From NCBI RefSeq assembly GCF_000787855.1, contig NZ_BBPQ01000001.1, positions 474,996-538,995 on the forward strand: a stretch of 64,000 nucleotides of DNA, given 5' to 3'. Origin of the DNA: Streptacidiphilus anmyonensis. Its GTDB lineage: Bacteria; Actinomycetota; Actinomycetes; Streptomycetales; Streptomycetaceae. Shown piece by piece: positions 1 through 7,817 of this stretch. The first letter of the stretch is position 1. The number at the start of each line of letters is the position of its first letter. Made by a program: the position numbers and the translations under genes. Below the pieces are notes generated by a model. The model saw nothing but the letters and a program-made list of their open reading frames with translations. It made no database searches and was not told the DNA's origin.

Positions 1-132
1 ACCCCGCGCCGCGAGGTGTCGGGCAGGAACAGGCGGTCCGGCGCGCCCGGGGCGCCCGGGGCGCCCGGGGCGACCGGGGCGACCGGGGCGACCGGGGCGA
101 CCGCCGGATCCGAGCCGCGCAGCGTGACGTGA
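1..132 (+). CDS. C-terminal tail of a truncated gene, collagen-like repeat
   Basis: The frame is open from the first base to a TGA at 130-132 and encodes about 43 residues. The middle consists of G-A-P then G-A-T triplets (roughly residues 14-29), written by a 9-bp tandem repeat. Such collagen-like tails are common at the C-termini of streptomycete secreted or membrane proteins. The next gene runs towards it, so a convergent gene ending here is plausible. The rest of the protein is outside the window, so no function can be given. The repeat could also be plain non-coding sequence. Confidence 0.3.
   Translation, partial: TPRREVSGRNRRSGAPGAPGAPGATGATGATGATAGSEPRSVT
44..103. repeat. 9-bp tandem repeat (6.7 copies)
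   Basis: Three copies of CGCCCGGGG are followed by three of CGACCGGGG and a partial seventh. The period of nine keeps a +1 frame open as Gly-Ala-Pro/Gly-Ala-Thr triplets. The region 133-300 after it shows nothing recognisable. Confidence 0.85.
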
Positions 133-300
133 CGGCACCACCGCACCGACACGGGGACGACGTCGAGGAGCGACGCGAGGGACGTCGAGGGCGCGGCGCA
201 GGCTCGCGGCCGAAGGCATGGCAGAGCCGTGGCCGGTCAGCGCCGCCGGCGCACGGGCCGACGGCCCCGCGCGGGGTGGAGCCGCGGAGCCGCGGGGCGC

Positions 301-1104
301 CTACGCCTCCAGCGCCGCCAGGAGATGCGGCCAGGCGATGGAGCCCGGGTCGATGACGCCGAAGTGCTCGACGCCCTCCAGCTCCACCAGGTGGGCCCGG
401 TCGCCGGCCGTGCGTGCGGCGTGGGCGTAGGTGCGGGACATCGTCGGCGGGACGTCCTCGTCGTCCGCGCCGTGGATCAGGGTGACCGGGACGCCCAGCG
501 GCAGCAGCGCCGCCGGATCGCAGTCCGCGTAGCGGGACGGGAGGGCGTCGACGTCGCCGCCCATCATCGCGCGGGCCGCGCCGCTGCCCAGGTTCCACTC
601 GTCGGCGAGGCGCAGCGACGCGCAGCCGGCGAGGGAGACGACGGCGTCGGGGCGGCCCTCGGAGTGCCACGGCGACCCCGCCGGAAGGCGGCGCCGCGCC
701 GCCGCCCACAGGGCCAGGTGCCCGCCGGCCGAGTGGCCCACGTAGACCGTCCGCGACGGACGCACGCCCTCGGCGGCGGCCATCGTCGCGAGGGCCTCGG
801 TGCAGACCGCCACGTCGTCGAAGATCTCCGGCCAGCCGGGCGTGCGGCGGTACTCGGGGACGGCGACCAGGAAGCCCTCCGCGGCCAGCGCCTTCGCGAG
901 CGGCGCGGTGTGGTGGCGGTCCCACCGGGGACGCCAGAAGCCGCCGTGGAAGAGGACCACCAGCGTCTTGCCCTCACCGCCCGGGCCGCCGCCCTGCGGC
1001 AGCAGGAAGTCGACCACCTGCTCGGGGTGGCCCCCGTAGGCGTGGGTCCGGTCGGCCTCCAGCCGCAGCGCCCGCAGTGCGTCCTCGTCCGGCATCCTGC
1101 TCAC
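301..1104 (-). CDS. kynB: alpha/beta hydrolase, kynurenine formamidase-like
   Basis: This 267-residue alpha/beta hydrolase probably hydrolyses N-formylkynurenine to kynurenine in the cytoplasm. It shows the oxyanion-hole motif HGGFW (about residue 53), the nucleophile elbow GHSAGG with catalytic Ser (about 123), a late Asp in GADDEDVP and a His in EGVEHFG. The HGGxW type is the family of eukaryotic/actinobacterial kynurenine formamidases, not the metal-dependent bacterial KynB fold. Function rests mainly on context: it sits behind an Lrp-type regulator that diverges from tryptophan dioxygenase and kynureninase, so the three steps from tryptophan to anthranilate are all encoded within 3.5 kb. 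It could be a carboxylesterase of other specificity, but position makes formamidase the best call. It follows the regulator by 43 bp in the same direction, probably as one transcript. Confidence 0.78.
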   Translation of the reverse strand: MSRMPDEDALRALRLEADRTHAYGGHPEQVVDFLLPQGGGPGGEGKTLVVLFHGGFWRPRWDRHHTAPLAKALAAEGFLVAVPEYRRTPGWPEIFDDVAVCTEALATMAAAEGVRPSRTVYVGHSAGGHLALWAAARRRLPAGSPWHSEGRPDAVVSLAGCASLRLADEWNLGSGAARAMMGGDVDALPSRYADCDPAALLPLGVPVTLIHGADDEDVPPTMSRTYAHAARTAGDRAHLVELEGVEHFGVIDPGSIAWPHLLAALEA

Positions 1105-1147
1105 TCCCCCTCGGTCGGCTCCGAGGCCGACTCCGACTCCGACATCC

Positions 1148-1585
1148 TCACACCGGCTCGACCGGCCGCCAGCGCAGCGGGGTCGACAGGATCATCGTGC
1201 TCGACGGCTGGCCGTACTCGGCGAGCCGGTCGATCAGCTCCTCGAACTCCGCCATGGTGGCGACCGCCACCATCAGCACGCAACAGGCGCCGCCGGTGAC
1301 CCGGTGCAGTTGCAGCACCTCCGGCCACTTCGCGACCGACGGGTCCCGCAGGACGCAGCGCGGCCCGTAGCACTGGACCTGCACCAGCGCGGAGACCACC
1401 CGGCCGGCCCGGGTGAGGTCGACCTCGGCGTGGTAACCCGTCAGCACGCCGGACGCCTCCAGGCGGCGGACACGCTCGGCCACCGCCGGGGCGGAGAGGT
1501 TCACCCGCCGGGACAGCTCGTTGAAGGACAGCCGGGCGTCCTCCTGCAGCTCCGCCAGCAGGCGCCGGTCGACCGCATCCAGCAC
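1148..1585 (-). CDS. Lrp/AsnC-family transcriptional regulator
   Basis: A 145-residue Lrp/AsnC protein. The N-terminal winged helix-turn-helix starts at LDAVDRRLLAELQEDAR and ends near residue 60, followed by an RAM/AsnC ligand-binding domain. The family forms octamers or dimers that sense amino acids. Its gene diverges from kynA and precedes the formamidase gene, so it probably controls the kynurenine genes in response to tryptophan or kynurenine; Lrp-type KynR regulators are known in proteobacteria. The start chosen is the GTG at 1585 just before the conserved LDAVD, with GAGG eight bases upstream. GTG codons at 1594 and 1612 are alternatives that add three or nine residues. Confidence 0.85.
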   Translation of the reverse strand: MLDAVDRRLLAELQEDARLSFNELSRRVNLSAPAVAERVRRLEASGVLTGYHAEVDLTRAGRVVSALVQVQCYGPRCVLRDPSVAKWPEVLQLHRVTGGACCVLMVAVATMAEFEELIDRLAEYGQPSSTMILSTPLRWRPVEPV

Positions 1586-1611
1586 GCCTCTCACCTCACA
1601 CTTTCCGAACA

Positions 1612-1649
1612 CTAAGCCAATCGGCTCATCACCTTGTCCAGGCTAAGCC
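1612..1649. promoter_or_regulatory. direct repeats between regulator and kynA, candidate operator
   Basis: CTAAGCC occurs at 1612-1618 and again at 1643-1649, 31 bp apart, about three helical turns on the same face. It lies in the divergent promoter region between the Lrp-type regulator and kynA. Phased sites fit multimeric Lrp/AsnC binding. The assignment to this regulator is inference. Confidence 0.35.
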
Positions 1650-1737
1650 GTTCGCCGCCGGGGCAGCCCGTCGCCCATTCAACGAGGCGGCGAACCGCAG
1701 CAGAATGAAAGCGACCACCGCGCCTGGAGGACCACCC

Positions 1738-2535
1738 ATGCCTGCGACGCCCGCATCCACGCTCGCCGAGCCGACCACACCCAAGGTCGACTTCGCCGCC
1801 GCGACCACGCCCTACGCCGCCTACGCGGGGATCGACACCCTGCACTCGCTGCTGCACCCGCTCAGCGAGGAGCCGGCCGAGACCAGCTTCATCGTCGCCA
1901 CGCAGGTGATGGAGCTGCTCTTCGGCCTGATCCGGCACGAGTGGACCCGCGCGCAGCAGGCCCTGCGCGTCGACGACCTGCCGACCGCGATGTCCGCGCT
2001 GCGCCGCGGCCTGGACGCGCAGGACGTGCTGGTGACCTCCTGGGACCTGCTGGCGTCGATGACCCCGGTGGAGTTCAACTCCTTCCGGCCGGTCCTCGGA
2101 GAGGCCAGCGGCTTCCAGTCGTACACCTACCTGCACCTGGAGTTCCTGCTCGGCAACAAGCACGAGCGGCTGCTGCGCCTGTACGCCGGGCACCCGGAGG
2201 TCCACGCGGACCTGCGCCGCACGCTGGAGGCGCCGAGCCTCTACGACGACGCCCTCGCCTACGTGGAGCGGCGCGGCCTGGACGTCTCCTCCCCCGTCGG
2301 CGCCTGGCTGGCCGCCAACGCCGACCCCAAGCAGGGCGAGGTGTGCGCCCTCGCCGAGCTGCTGATGGACGTCGCCGAGCGGGTCACCCGATGGCGGCAG
2401 CGCCACCTGGCCTCGGTCAAGCGCTGCATGGGCGCCAAGCCCGGCACCGGCGGGTCCAGCGGCCTGAGCTGGCTGCGGCACGCCGCCGAGCAGGACGTCT
2501 TCCCCGACCTCTGGGCTGTGAGGGACGCGCTGTGA
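1738..2535 (+). CDS. kynA: tryptophan 2,3-dioxygenase
   Basis: A haem dioxygenase that opens the indole ring of L-tryptophan to N-formylkynurenine, the first committed step of the kynurenine pathway. The 265-residue protein matches the family in length and carries the conserved block with FNSFRPVLGEASGFQS, followed by an EFLLGNK helix, the substrate- and haem-pocket region. The start is the ATG at 1738, preceded by GGAGG at the right distance; an in-frame ATG at 1705 lacks a ribosome site. It overlaps kynU by four bases (GTGA), so the two are translationally coupled. The divergent Lrp-type gene is the likely regulator. Confidence 0.92.
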   Translation: MPATPASTLAEPTTPKVDFAAATTPYAAYAGIDTLHSLLHPLSEEPAETSFIVATQVMELLFGLIRHEWTRAQQALRVDDLPTAMSALRRGLDAQDVLVTSWDLLASMTPVEFNSFRPVLGEASGFQSYTYLHLEFLLGNKHERLLRLYAGHPEVHADLRRTLEAPSLYDDALAYVERRGLDVSSPVGAWLAANADPKQGEVCALAELLMDVAERVTRWRQRHLASVKRCMGAKPGTGGSSGLSWLRHAAEQDVFPDLWAVRDAL

Positions 2536-3764
2536 CCACTGCTGAAGACGTGACCACGCGTGAGGACGCCCTCGCGCTGGACGCCGCCGACCCGCTGCGC
2601 GGGTTCCGGGACCGCTTCACGCTGCCCAAGGACGTCCTCTACCTCGACGGCAACTCCCTCGGCGCGCTCCCGTCGCACACGCCGGAGCGGCTGCGGCGCA
2701 TGGTCGAGGAGGAGTGGGGCCGGGGTCTGATCCGCAGCTGGAACGAGGCCGGCTGGTACGACCTGCCGCGCGGCCTCGGCAACCGCCTCGCCCCGCTGGT
2801 CGGCGCCGCGCCGGACCAGGTGGTCGTCTGCGACTCGACGTCGGTGAACCTGTTCAAGGTCCTCAGCGCGGCGCTTCGGCTGCGCCCCGGCCGGTCGACC
2901 CTCGTCAGCGAGGTCGGCAGCTTCCCGACGGACCTCTACATGACGGAGGGCCTCGCCCCCGCCCGCCGACGGCTGATCGGACGCGACGGGCCGACGCTCG
3001 CCGAGCTGCTCGACGAGGACACCGCCGTGGTGCTCCTCTCCCACGTCGACTACCGCACCGGCCGGCTCCAGGACATGGCCGCGGTCACCGAGCAGGTGCA
3101 CGCCGCGGGCGCGCTGATGGTCTGGGACCTGTGCCACTCCGTCGGCGCGCTCCCGGTCGAGCTGGACGCCTGCGGCGCGGACTTCGCCGTCGGCTGCGGC
3201 TACAAGTACCTCAACGGCGGCCCCGGCGCGCCCGCGTTCCTGTACGCGGCGCAGCGTCACCACGCCGCCGCGCGGCAGCCGCTCAGCGGCTGGTTCGGGC
3301 ACGCGGAGCCGTTCGCGATGTCCCCCGACTACCGTCCGGCGGACGGCATCGGCCGGTTCCTGACCGGCACGCCGCCGCTGCTGAGCCTCGCCGGCCTGGA
3401 CGCGGCCCTCGACGTCTGGGCGGACGTGGACCTCGCGCAGGTCCGCGCGAAGAGCCTGAGCCTCACCTCCTTCTTCCTGACGCTGACGGACGCGCTCGGG
3501 CTGGAGTCCGTCACGCCGCGCACACCCGAGGAACGCGGCAGCCAGATCTCGCTGCGCCACCCGTCCGCGTACGCGGTGGTCCAGGCCCTGATCGCGCGGG
3601 GCGTCATCGGCGACTTCCGCGAGCCGGACATCATGCGCTTCGGCTTCACCCCGCTGTACGTCTCCCACGCGGACGTCTGGGACGCGGCGGACGCGCTCCG
3701 CGACGTGCTCGCCACGCGCGAGTGGGCGCAGCCGCGCTTCGCGGAGCGCGGCGCGGTCACGTAG
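2532..3764 (+). CDS. kynU: kynureninase
   Basis: A PLP-dependent hydrolase that cleaves kynurenine to anthranilate and alanine. The 410-residue length is typical. YLDGNSLGALP near the N-terminus is the family signature, and GCGYKYLNGGPG contains the PLP Lys. The GTG start at 2532 overlaps the kynA stop. Anthranilate made here can feed tryptophan salvage or secondary metabolites; no biosynthetic cluster using it is visible in the window. A large inverted repeat follows the gene and probably ends the transcript. Confidence 0.93.
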   Translation: MTTAEDVTTREDALALDAADPLRGFRDRFTLPKDVLYLDGNSLGALPSHTPERLRRMVEEEWGRGLIRSWNEAGWYDLPRGLGNRLAPLVGAAPDQVVVCDSTSVNLFKVLSAALRLRPGRSTLVSEVGSFPTDLYMTEGLAPARRRLIGRDGPTLAELLDEDTAVVLLSHVDYRTGRLQDMAAVTEQVHAAGALMVWDLCHSVGALPVELDACGADFAVGCGYKYLNGGPGAPAFLYAAQRHHAAARQPLSGWFGHAEPFAMSPDYRPADGIGRFLTGTPPLLSLAGLDAALDVWADVDLAQVRAKSLSLTSFFLTLTDALGLESVTPRTPEERGSQISLRHPSAYAVVQALIARGVIGDFREPDIMRFGFTPLYVSHADVWDAADALRDVLATREWAQPRFAERGAVT

Positions 3765-3793
3765 TCGCGCCGGGGCGCGCACACAGGGGCGCG

Positions 3794-3904
3794 CCCGCAG
3801 GGGCGTGGGGAACCGCGCGAGAGACCACGTGGGGCGGTCGATCCCACGGGGACGGGACCGGCAGCCACCAGGGTCTCTCGCGCGGTTCCCCACGCCCCTG
3901 CGGG
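3794..3904 (+). terminator. 33-bp perfect inverted repeat after kynU
   Basis: Arms 3794-3826 and 3872-3904 are perfectly complementary over 33 bp around a 45-base loop. The core GGGGCGTGGGGAACCGCGCG resembles a repeat scattered between genes in streptomycete genomes (from memory). It lies 30 bp after kynU and 64 bp before the next gene, so it probably acts as a terminator or an mRNA 3-prime stabiliser. Confidence 0.7.
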
Positions 3905-3968
3905 TCGTCAGCACCATCAACATGAGACGCCACTGTCGAAACACCGGGCCCCCTGCCACAATGCGGGC

Positions 3969-5033
3969 ATGCACACCTGCTCCGCCCGCTCCAGCCTCGG
4001 GCTGCCCCTCGCACTGGTCAGCGCCTTCGCCTTCGGCGGCTCCGGAGTCGCCGCGAAACCGCTGATCGAGGCCGGGCTCAGCCCGCTTCAGGTGGTGTGG
4101 GTCCGGATGGCGGGCTCCGCCCTCGTGCTGCTGCCCGTCACCGTCCGGCACCGGGGCCTGCTGCGCCGACAGCCGTGGCTGCTGCTGGGGTTCGGGCTGC
4201 TCGGGGTGACGCTCGTCCAGGTGTCGTACTTCTTCGCCATCTCCCGCGTGCCCGTGGCGATCGCCATGCTGCTGGAGTACCTCGGCCCGTCCCTGCTGCT
4301 CGCGTACGTGCGCTTCGTGCAGCGCCGGCCGATCACCCGGGCGGCGGCCCTGGGCGCGCTGACCGCGACCCTCGGGCTGGCCCTCGTGGTCGAGGTGTGG
4401 ACCGGTCTCGGCGGACTGGACCCGGTCGGAGTCCTCTTCGGGCTCGGCGCGGCCTGTGCCCAGGTCGGGTACTTCGTGATCTCGGAGAAGGCCGGGCGCT
4501 CGGCCGTGGCGAACCCCGCCGAACGGATCGACCCGGTCGCGCTCAGCGGGTTCGGGCTGCTGATCGGCGCGCTGGTGGTGACGCCGCTGGCGCAGCCGTG
4601 GACGCTGCCGTGGCACGTGCTGGGCGGCGAGGCCGCCATGGGTTCACGGCACGTCCCGGCGCTCGCGCTCGCGCTGTGGATGGTGCTGGTCTCGACCGTC
4701 GTCGCCTATCTCTGCGGTGTCGCCTCCGTCAGCAGGCTCTCCGCGCCGGTCGCGTCGGTGATCGCCTTCCTGGAGGCGGTCGTGGCGACGCTGCTCTCCT
4801 GGTTCCTGCTCGGCGAGCACCTGTCGACGCCCCAGTTGCTGGGCGGCGGGCTGGTGCTGGTCGGCGCGTTCGTCGCGCAGACCAGCCGCAAGGTGGAGAC
4901 CACCACGGTGGTCGCCTCCGGTGCGGAGCCCGTGCCGGGCCCGGCCCCGGCCGACGAGGCCAGGGGCGAGACCACGGACGAGACCACGGACGAGACCGCC
5001 GGGGAGACCGCCGGGGAGGCGGCGTCCCACTGA
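3969..5033 (+). CDS. EamA/DMT-family transporter
   Basis: A 354-residue drug/metabolite transporter with about ten hydrophobic segments in two EamA halves (roughly residues 8-140 and 150-300); the second half contains the typical SAPVASVIAFLEAVVATLLS helix. Family members export amino acids or metabolites through the cytoplasmic membrane, but the substrate cannot be read from sequence. A location just after the kynurenine genes is suggestive, yet the strong hairpin between them argues against one transcript. The C-terminus is an acidic Thr/Glu repeat (TDET, AGET) of about 20 residues made by a short tandem DNA repeat, a likely disordered cytoplasmic tail. Confidence 0.85.
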   Translation: MHTCSARSSLGLPLALVSAFAFGGSGVAAKPLIEAGLSPLQVVWVRMAGSALVLLPVTVRHRGLLRRQPWLLLGFGLLGVTLVQVSYFFAISRVPVAIAMLLEYLGPSLLLAYVRFVQRRPITRAAALGALTATLGLALVVEVWTGLGGLDPVGVLFGLGAACAQVGYFVISEKAGRSAVANPAERIDPVALSGFGLLIGALVVTPLAQPWTLPWHVLGGEAAMGSRHVPALALALWMVLVSTVVAYLCGVASVSRLSAPVASVIAFLEAVVATLLSWFLLGEHLSTPQLLGGGLVLVGAFVAQTSRKVETTTVVASGAEPVPGPAPADEARGETTDETTDETAGETAGEAASH

Positions 5034-5081
5034 CGCCGCACCCGACATGCGGGACGGGACGGGTGCGCGCATCGTTGTCCC

Positions 5082-5360
5082 ATGAGCACGATGCAGATGT
5101 CGAACAGCAGCAGCAACCCGGGCTTCCGCCCCAACACCCAGTTGCTCGCGGCCGGAGCCGCCATGACCGGCTTCGGTGCGCTGGTCGTCGCGGCCGGAGC
5201 CGCGATGGTCGGCTTCTCGCTGGCCATGGCCGGACGCCGCTGGGTCCAGAGCTGGGAGACCGCGCCGACGGAGATGGCCCAGCGGACCTTCAACCAGGCC
5301 CGAGTCGCCTCCCAGGCCGGTCTGGACGCCTGGCGCGGCGCCAGCCCGTCGCTGAACTGA
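5082..5360 (+). CDS. small Ala/Gly-rich membrane-associated protein
   Basis: A 92-residue protein of unknown function. Residues about 22-50 form one long Ala/Gly/Met hydrophobic stretch that could be one or two membrane helices, and the C-terminal 40 residues form a polar helix with a WVQSWETAP motif. The start codon lies 49 bp after the transporter stop. No obvious ribosome site is visible, so the message may be leaderless. I do not recognise the family; it looks like one of the short conserved streptomycete hypothetical proteins. Confidence 0.6.
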   Translation: MSTMQMSNSSSNPGFRPNTQLLAAGAAMTGFGALVVAAGAAMVGFSLAMAGRRWVQSWETAPTEMAQRTFNQARVASQAGLDAWRGASPSLN

Positions 5361-5400
5361 ACCGGACTGGACTGATCCGAGCCTGAACCGCTTGCGCGGG

Positions 5401-5435
5401 CTCCTGTTGCGGCGTAATCATGATTACAACAGGAG
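5401..5435. promoter_or_regulatory. nested palindrome upstream of haemoglobin gene
   Basis: A perfect 14-bp palindrome, GTAATCATGATTAC (5414-5427), is flanked by complementary arms CTCCTGTT (5401-5408) and AACAGGAG (5428-5435). The centre is strikingly AT-rich for this genome. It ends 21 bases before the GTG of the haemoglobin gene and overlaps the expected promoter or leader, so it is a probable operator. The regulator is unknown. Confidence 0.5.
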
Positions 5436-5456
5436 CCACGCAAGAGGAGCACCCTC

Positions 5457-5939
5457 GTGAGCGAGCACCCCCCGTCGATCCTCGAATGGGCCGGCGGCCT
5501 GGAGGCGTTGCAGCGTCTGACCGCCACGTTCTACGGCAAGCACGTCCTGAACGACCCGCTGCTCGCGCCCCTCTTCGCCGGGATGGACGCCGAGCACCCG
5601 CAGCACGTCGCACTCTGGCTCGCCGAGGTCTTCGGCGGCGAGGACGGCCCGCAGGGCTACTCCGAGGAGCGCGGCGGCCACGCCCACATGGCCGGCCGCC
5701 ATCTGGGCCGCCACATCACCGAGGCGCAGCGGCGGCGCTGGGTCGCGCTGCTGATGGACTCCGCGGACGAGGTCGGCCTGCCGACGGACCCCGAGTTCCG
5801 CGCCGTGTTCACCTACTACATCGAGTGGGGCAGCCGGATGGCGCTGATCTACTCCGGCGAGAACCCGCCCCCGATCGACGCCGCCCCGATGCCGCGGTGG
5901 TCCTGGAACCAGACGCCGCCCTGGCAGCCGTCCGCCTGA
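5457..5939 (+). CDS. group II truncated haemoglobin
   Basis: A 160-residue 2-on-2 globin that binds haem and handles O2, NO or peroxide. The HxxMxxxHxxxxI block (HAHMAGRHLGRHI, about residues 75-87) contains the proximal His. The helix-G Trp diagnostic of group II is in YYIEWGSRMA near residue 123. A Pro/Trp-rich C-terminal tail extends about 25 residues past the globin core. The start is GTG at 5457 with GAGGAGC upstream. A perfect palindrome just upstream suggests stand-alone control, perhaps by a redox or NO sensor; that is inference. Confidence 0.88.
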   Translation: MSEHPPSILEWAGGLEALQRLTATFYGKHVLNDPLLAPLFAGMDAEHPQHVALWLAEVFGGEDGPQGYSEERGGHAHMAGRHLGRHITEAQRRRWVALLMDSADEVGLPTDPEFRAVFTYYIEWGSRMALIYSGENPPPIDAAPMPRWSWNQTPPWQPSA

Positions 5940-5960
5940 GCCGGAAATACCCGCGGCCGT

Positions 5961-5981
5961 CCCCCTGTTGTCGCCAGGGGG
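5961..5981 (+). terminator. hairpin after haemoglobin gene
   Basis: CCCCCTG and CAGGGGG pair over 7 bp around TTGTCGC, 21 bases after the stop codon. It has no U-run, which is usual for streptomycete terminators. Confidence 0.45.
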
Positions 5982-6030
5982 TGCAACAGGATCGCGGGCA
6001 GCCGCGCGGCTGGGCGGGAGGGCGGACAGG

Positions 6031-6975
6031 ATGCGGATCCTCGTCGTCGGGGCGGGAGCGACCGGGGGCTTCTTCGGCGGGCGGCTGGCGCTGGCCGGAC
6101 GGGACGTCACCTTCCTGGTGCGCCCCGGGCGCGCCGCCGCGCTGCGCGAACGCGGCCTGCGGATCGTCGGGGCAGGCCTCGGCGGGCCGGAGCAGGAGCT
6201 CCGGCCGCGGCTGGTGCTGCCGGGCGAGGTCGACGGCCCCTACGACGTGGTGCTGCTGTCGGTGAAGGCGGGCGCGCTGGCCCAGTCCCTGGAGGACGTG
6301 GCACCGGCGGTCGGTCCGGGCACGGTGATCGTCCCCTTCCTCAACGGCATGGCCCATCTCGCGGCGATCGAGCGCCGGTTCGGCCCGGACGTCGCGCTCG
6401 GCGGCATGGTCCGCGTCGCCGGCACGCTCGACGACGACGGCGACGTCCGGGTCCTCTCCCGCGTCAGCGAGTCCGTCATCGCGGACATGACCCTCGGCGA
6501 GCTCGCCGGCGGGACGAGCGCGCGGATCGAGCGCATCGGCAAGGAGCTGTCCGATGCCGGATTCGGTGTCGTCGTCTCCCCCGACATCCTCGGCGTGATG
6601 TGGGGCAAGTGGGCCTTCATCAGCGCGCTCGGCGCGCTGACGACGCTGATGCGCGGTTCGGTCGGCGAGGTCGTGCGGGCGGGCGGCGGCTGGCTGGGCC
6701 CCGCGCTCCTCACCGAGGCCGCGGCGGTGGCCGCGGCGGCGGGCCATCCCCTGACGGACACCCTGCGGGAGCGCATCGCGGCGAGCCTCACCCGCGCGGA
6801 CTCGCCGGACACCGCGTCCCTCTACCGCGACACGGCAGCGGGGCGGCCGACGGAGGGCGAGCACATCCTCGGCGACCTCACCGCACGCGCGCGCGAACTG
6901 GGCGTCGACACCCCGCTGTTGGACCTGGCGGCCCTCCAGCTCCGGGTGCACGGGCTGCGCCTGGCGGCAGGCTAG
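6031..6975 (+). CDS. 2-dehydropantoate 2-reductase family protein
   Basis: A 314-residue ketopantoate reductase of the PanE/ApbA type: an N-terminal Rossmann fold with GAGATGGFFGG (residues 8-18) for NADPH, the VLLSVKA loop, and a C-terminal helical domain containing the conserved MWGKWAFISALGALT segment. Family members reduce 2-dehydropantoate to pantoate in coenzyme A synthesis, but streptomycetes often have several paralogues and no pantothenate genes lie nearby, so the exact substrate is uncertain. The ATG at 6031, behind a GGGAGG site, starts directly at the nucleotide-binding strand MRILVVGAG. An upstream in-frame ATG would add 21 residues that look like leader sequence. Confidence 0.82.
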   Translation: MRILVVGAGATGGFFGGRLALAGRDVTFLVRPGRAAALRERGLRIVGAGLGGPEQELRPRLVLPGEVDGPYDVVLLSVKAGALAQSLEDVAPAVGPGTVIVPFLNGMAHLAAIERRFGPDVALGGMVRVAGTLDDDGDVRVLSRVSESVIADMTLGELAGGTSARIERIGKELSDAGFGVVVSPDILGVMWGKWAFISALGALTTLMRGSVGEVVRAGGGWLGPALLTEAAAVAAAAGHPLTDTLRERIAASLTRADSPDTASLYRDTAAGRPTEGEHILGDLTARARELGVDTPLLDLAALQLRVHGLRLAAG

Positions 6976-7090
6976 GGGCGCTGGGCTCCACCGGCCTGCG
7001 GATCCACCGGTCTGCGGCTCCGCCGCGCGCGGCCCGGGCGACCAACCACGGGCCCCGGCCGGAGGCAGAGCCCCGCGCCCCTGAACGGCG

Positions 7091-7681
7091 CTACCGCGCC
7101 ACGGAGACCAGGTACCGCGCGTACTCGTCCAGCGCCGCGGCCGCGGCGGCGTCGTCGCGGTCGATGAGCCAGTTGAGCGTCAGCCCGTCCAGGACCGCGA
7201 GGCCGTAGCGGGCGAGGACGGGCAGCGGGACGGACCACTCGAAGCCCGCCAGGCGGGCCATCGTCCCGAGGGACTCGCGGTTGACCTCCAGGTAGCGGCC
7301 GTACTGGTGGCGGGCCAGCTCCGCGAGGCCCTGCTGGCGCAGGGCGTACTGGGTCAGCTCGTACGTCAGCAGGTGCTCCTCGGGCGTCGCGCGGATGCGG
7401 TCCCAGTAGGCGTGGAGCGTGTCCCGGACGACCTCGGCGACGGGCGCGCCCTCGACGCCCGCCGCGACGGCGGGCGCGAGCGCGCCCTGCATGATGCGTT
7501 CGACGACGCTCTGCAGCAGCTCCTCCTTGGAGCGGAAGCAGTAGTGGAACGCACCCAGCGGCAGTCCCGCCTCGGCGACGATCGCGCGGGTCGTCGCCTT
7601 CGCGACGCCGTCGCGGATCATCACCTTGATCGCCGCCTCGATCAGCTCCTCGCGGCGCTCGTCGGCCGACCGGCGGACCAT
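7091..7681 (-). CDS. TetR-family transcriptional regulator
   Basis: A 196-residue TetR repressor. The helix-turn-helix lies at about residues 10-55 (TTRAIVAEAGLPLGAFHYCF), followed by a helical ligand domain. The start is the ATG at 7681, with GGAG five to nine bases upstream. The gene runs in the same direction as the deaminase gene that precedes it, with 136 bp between. It is the only regulator next to the divergent deaminase/oxidase promoters with the large inverted repeat at 9119-9177, so it is a candidate for binding there, without direct evidence. Confidence 0.85.
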   Translation of the reverse strand: MVRRSADERREELIEAAIKVMIRDGVAKATTRAIVAEAGLPLGAFHYCFRSKEELLQSVVERIMQGALAPAVAAGVEGAPVAEVVRDTLHAYWDRIRATPEEHLLTYELTQYALRQQGLAELARHQYGRYLEVNRESLGTMARLAGFEWSVPLPVLARYGLAVLDGLTLNWLIDRDDAAAAAALDEYARYLVSVAR

Positions 7682-7768
7682 GGTGACTCCAGGTGCAGAA
7701 GGGACAAGTGAGACGGGCACGTTCCCGGCACGCTACCTCAGCACGCGTCCGGCACAGGCCGCGTGGCC

Positions 7769-7796
7769 GGTCCGCAGGGCCGCCGGCCTGCGGACC
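7769..7796 (-). terminator. hairpin downstream of deaminase gene
   Basis: GGTCCGCAGG (7769-7778) and CCTGCGGACC (7787-7796) pair perfectly over 10 bp around an 8-base loop, 22 bases past the stop of the minus-strand deaminase gene. Confidence 0.55.
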
Positions 7797-7817
7797 GCCG
7801 GTCCACGGGCCGCCGGG

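Noticed and set aside
1941-2531. Long upstream extension of kynureninase
   Set aside because: It is the shifted frame of kynA; the GTG at 2532 overlapping the kynA stop is the natural start.
1738-3764. Kynurenine genes as part of an anthranilate-using antibiotic cluster
   Set aside because: No NRPS, PKS or other biosynthetic genes using anthranilate are visible nearby; a catabolic or supply role suffices.
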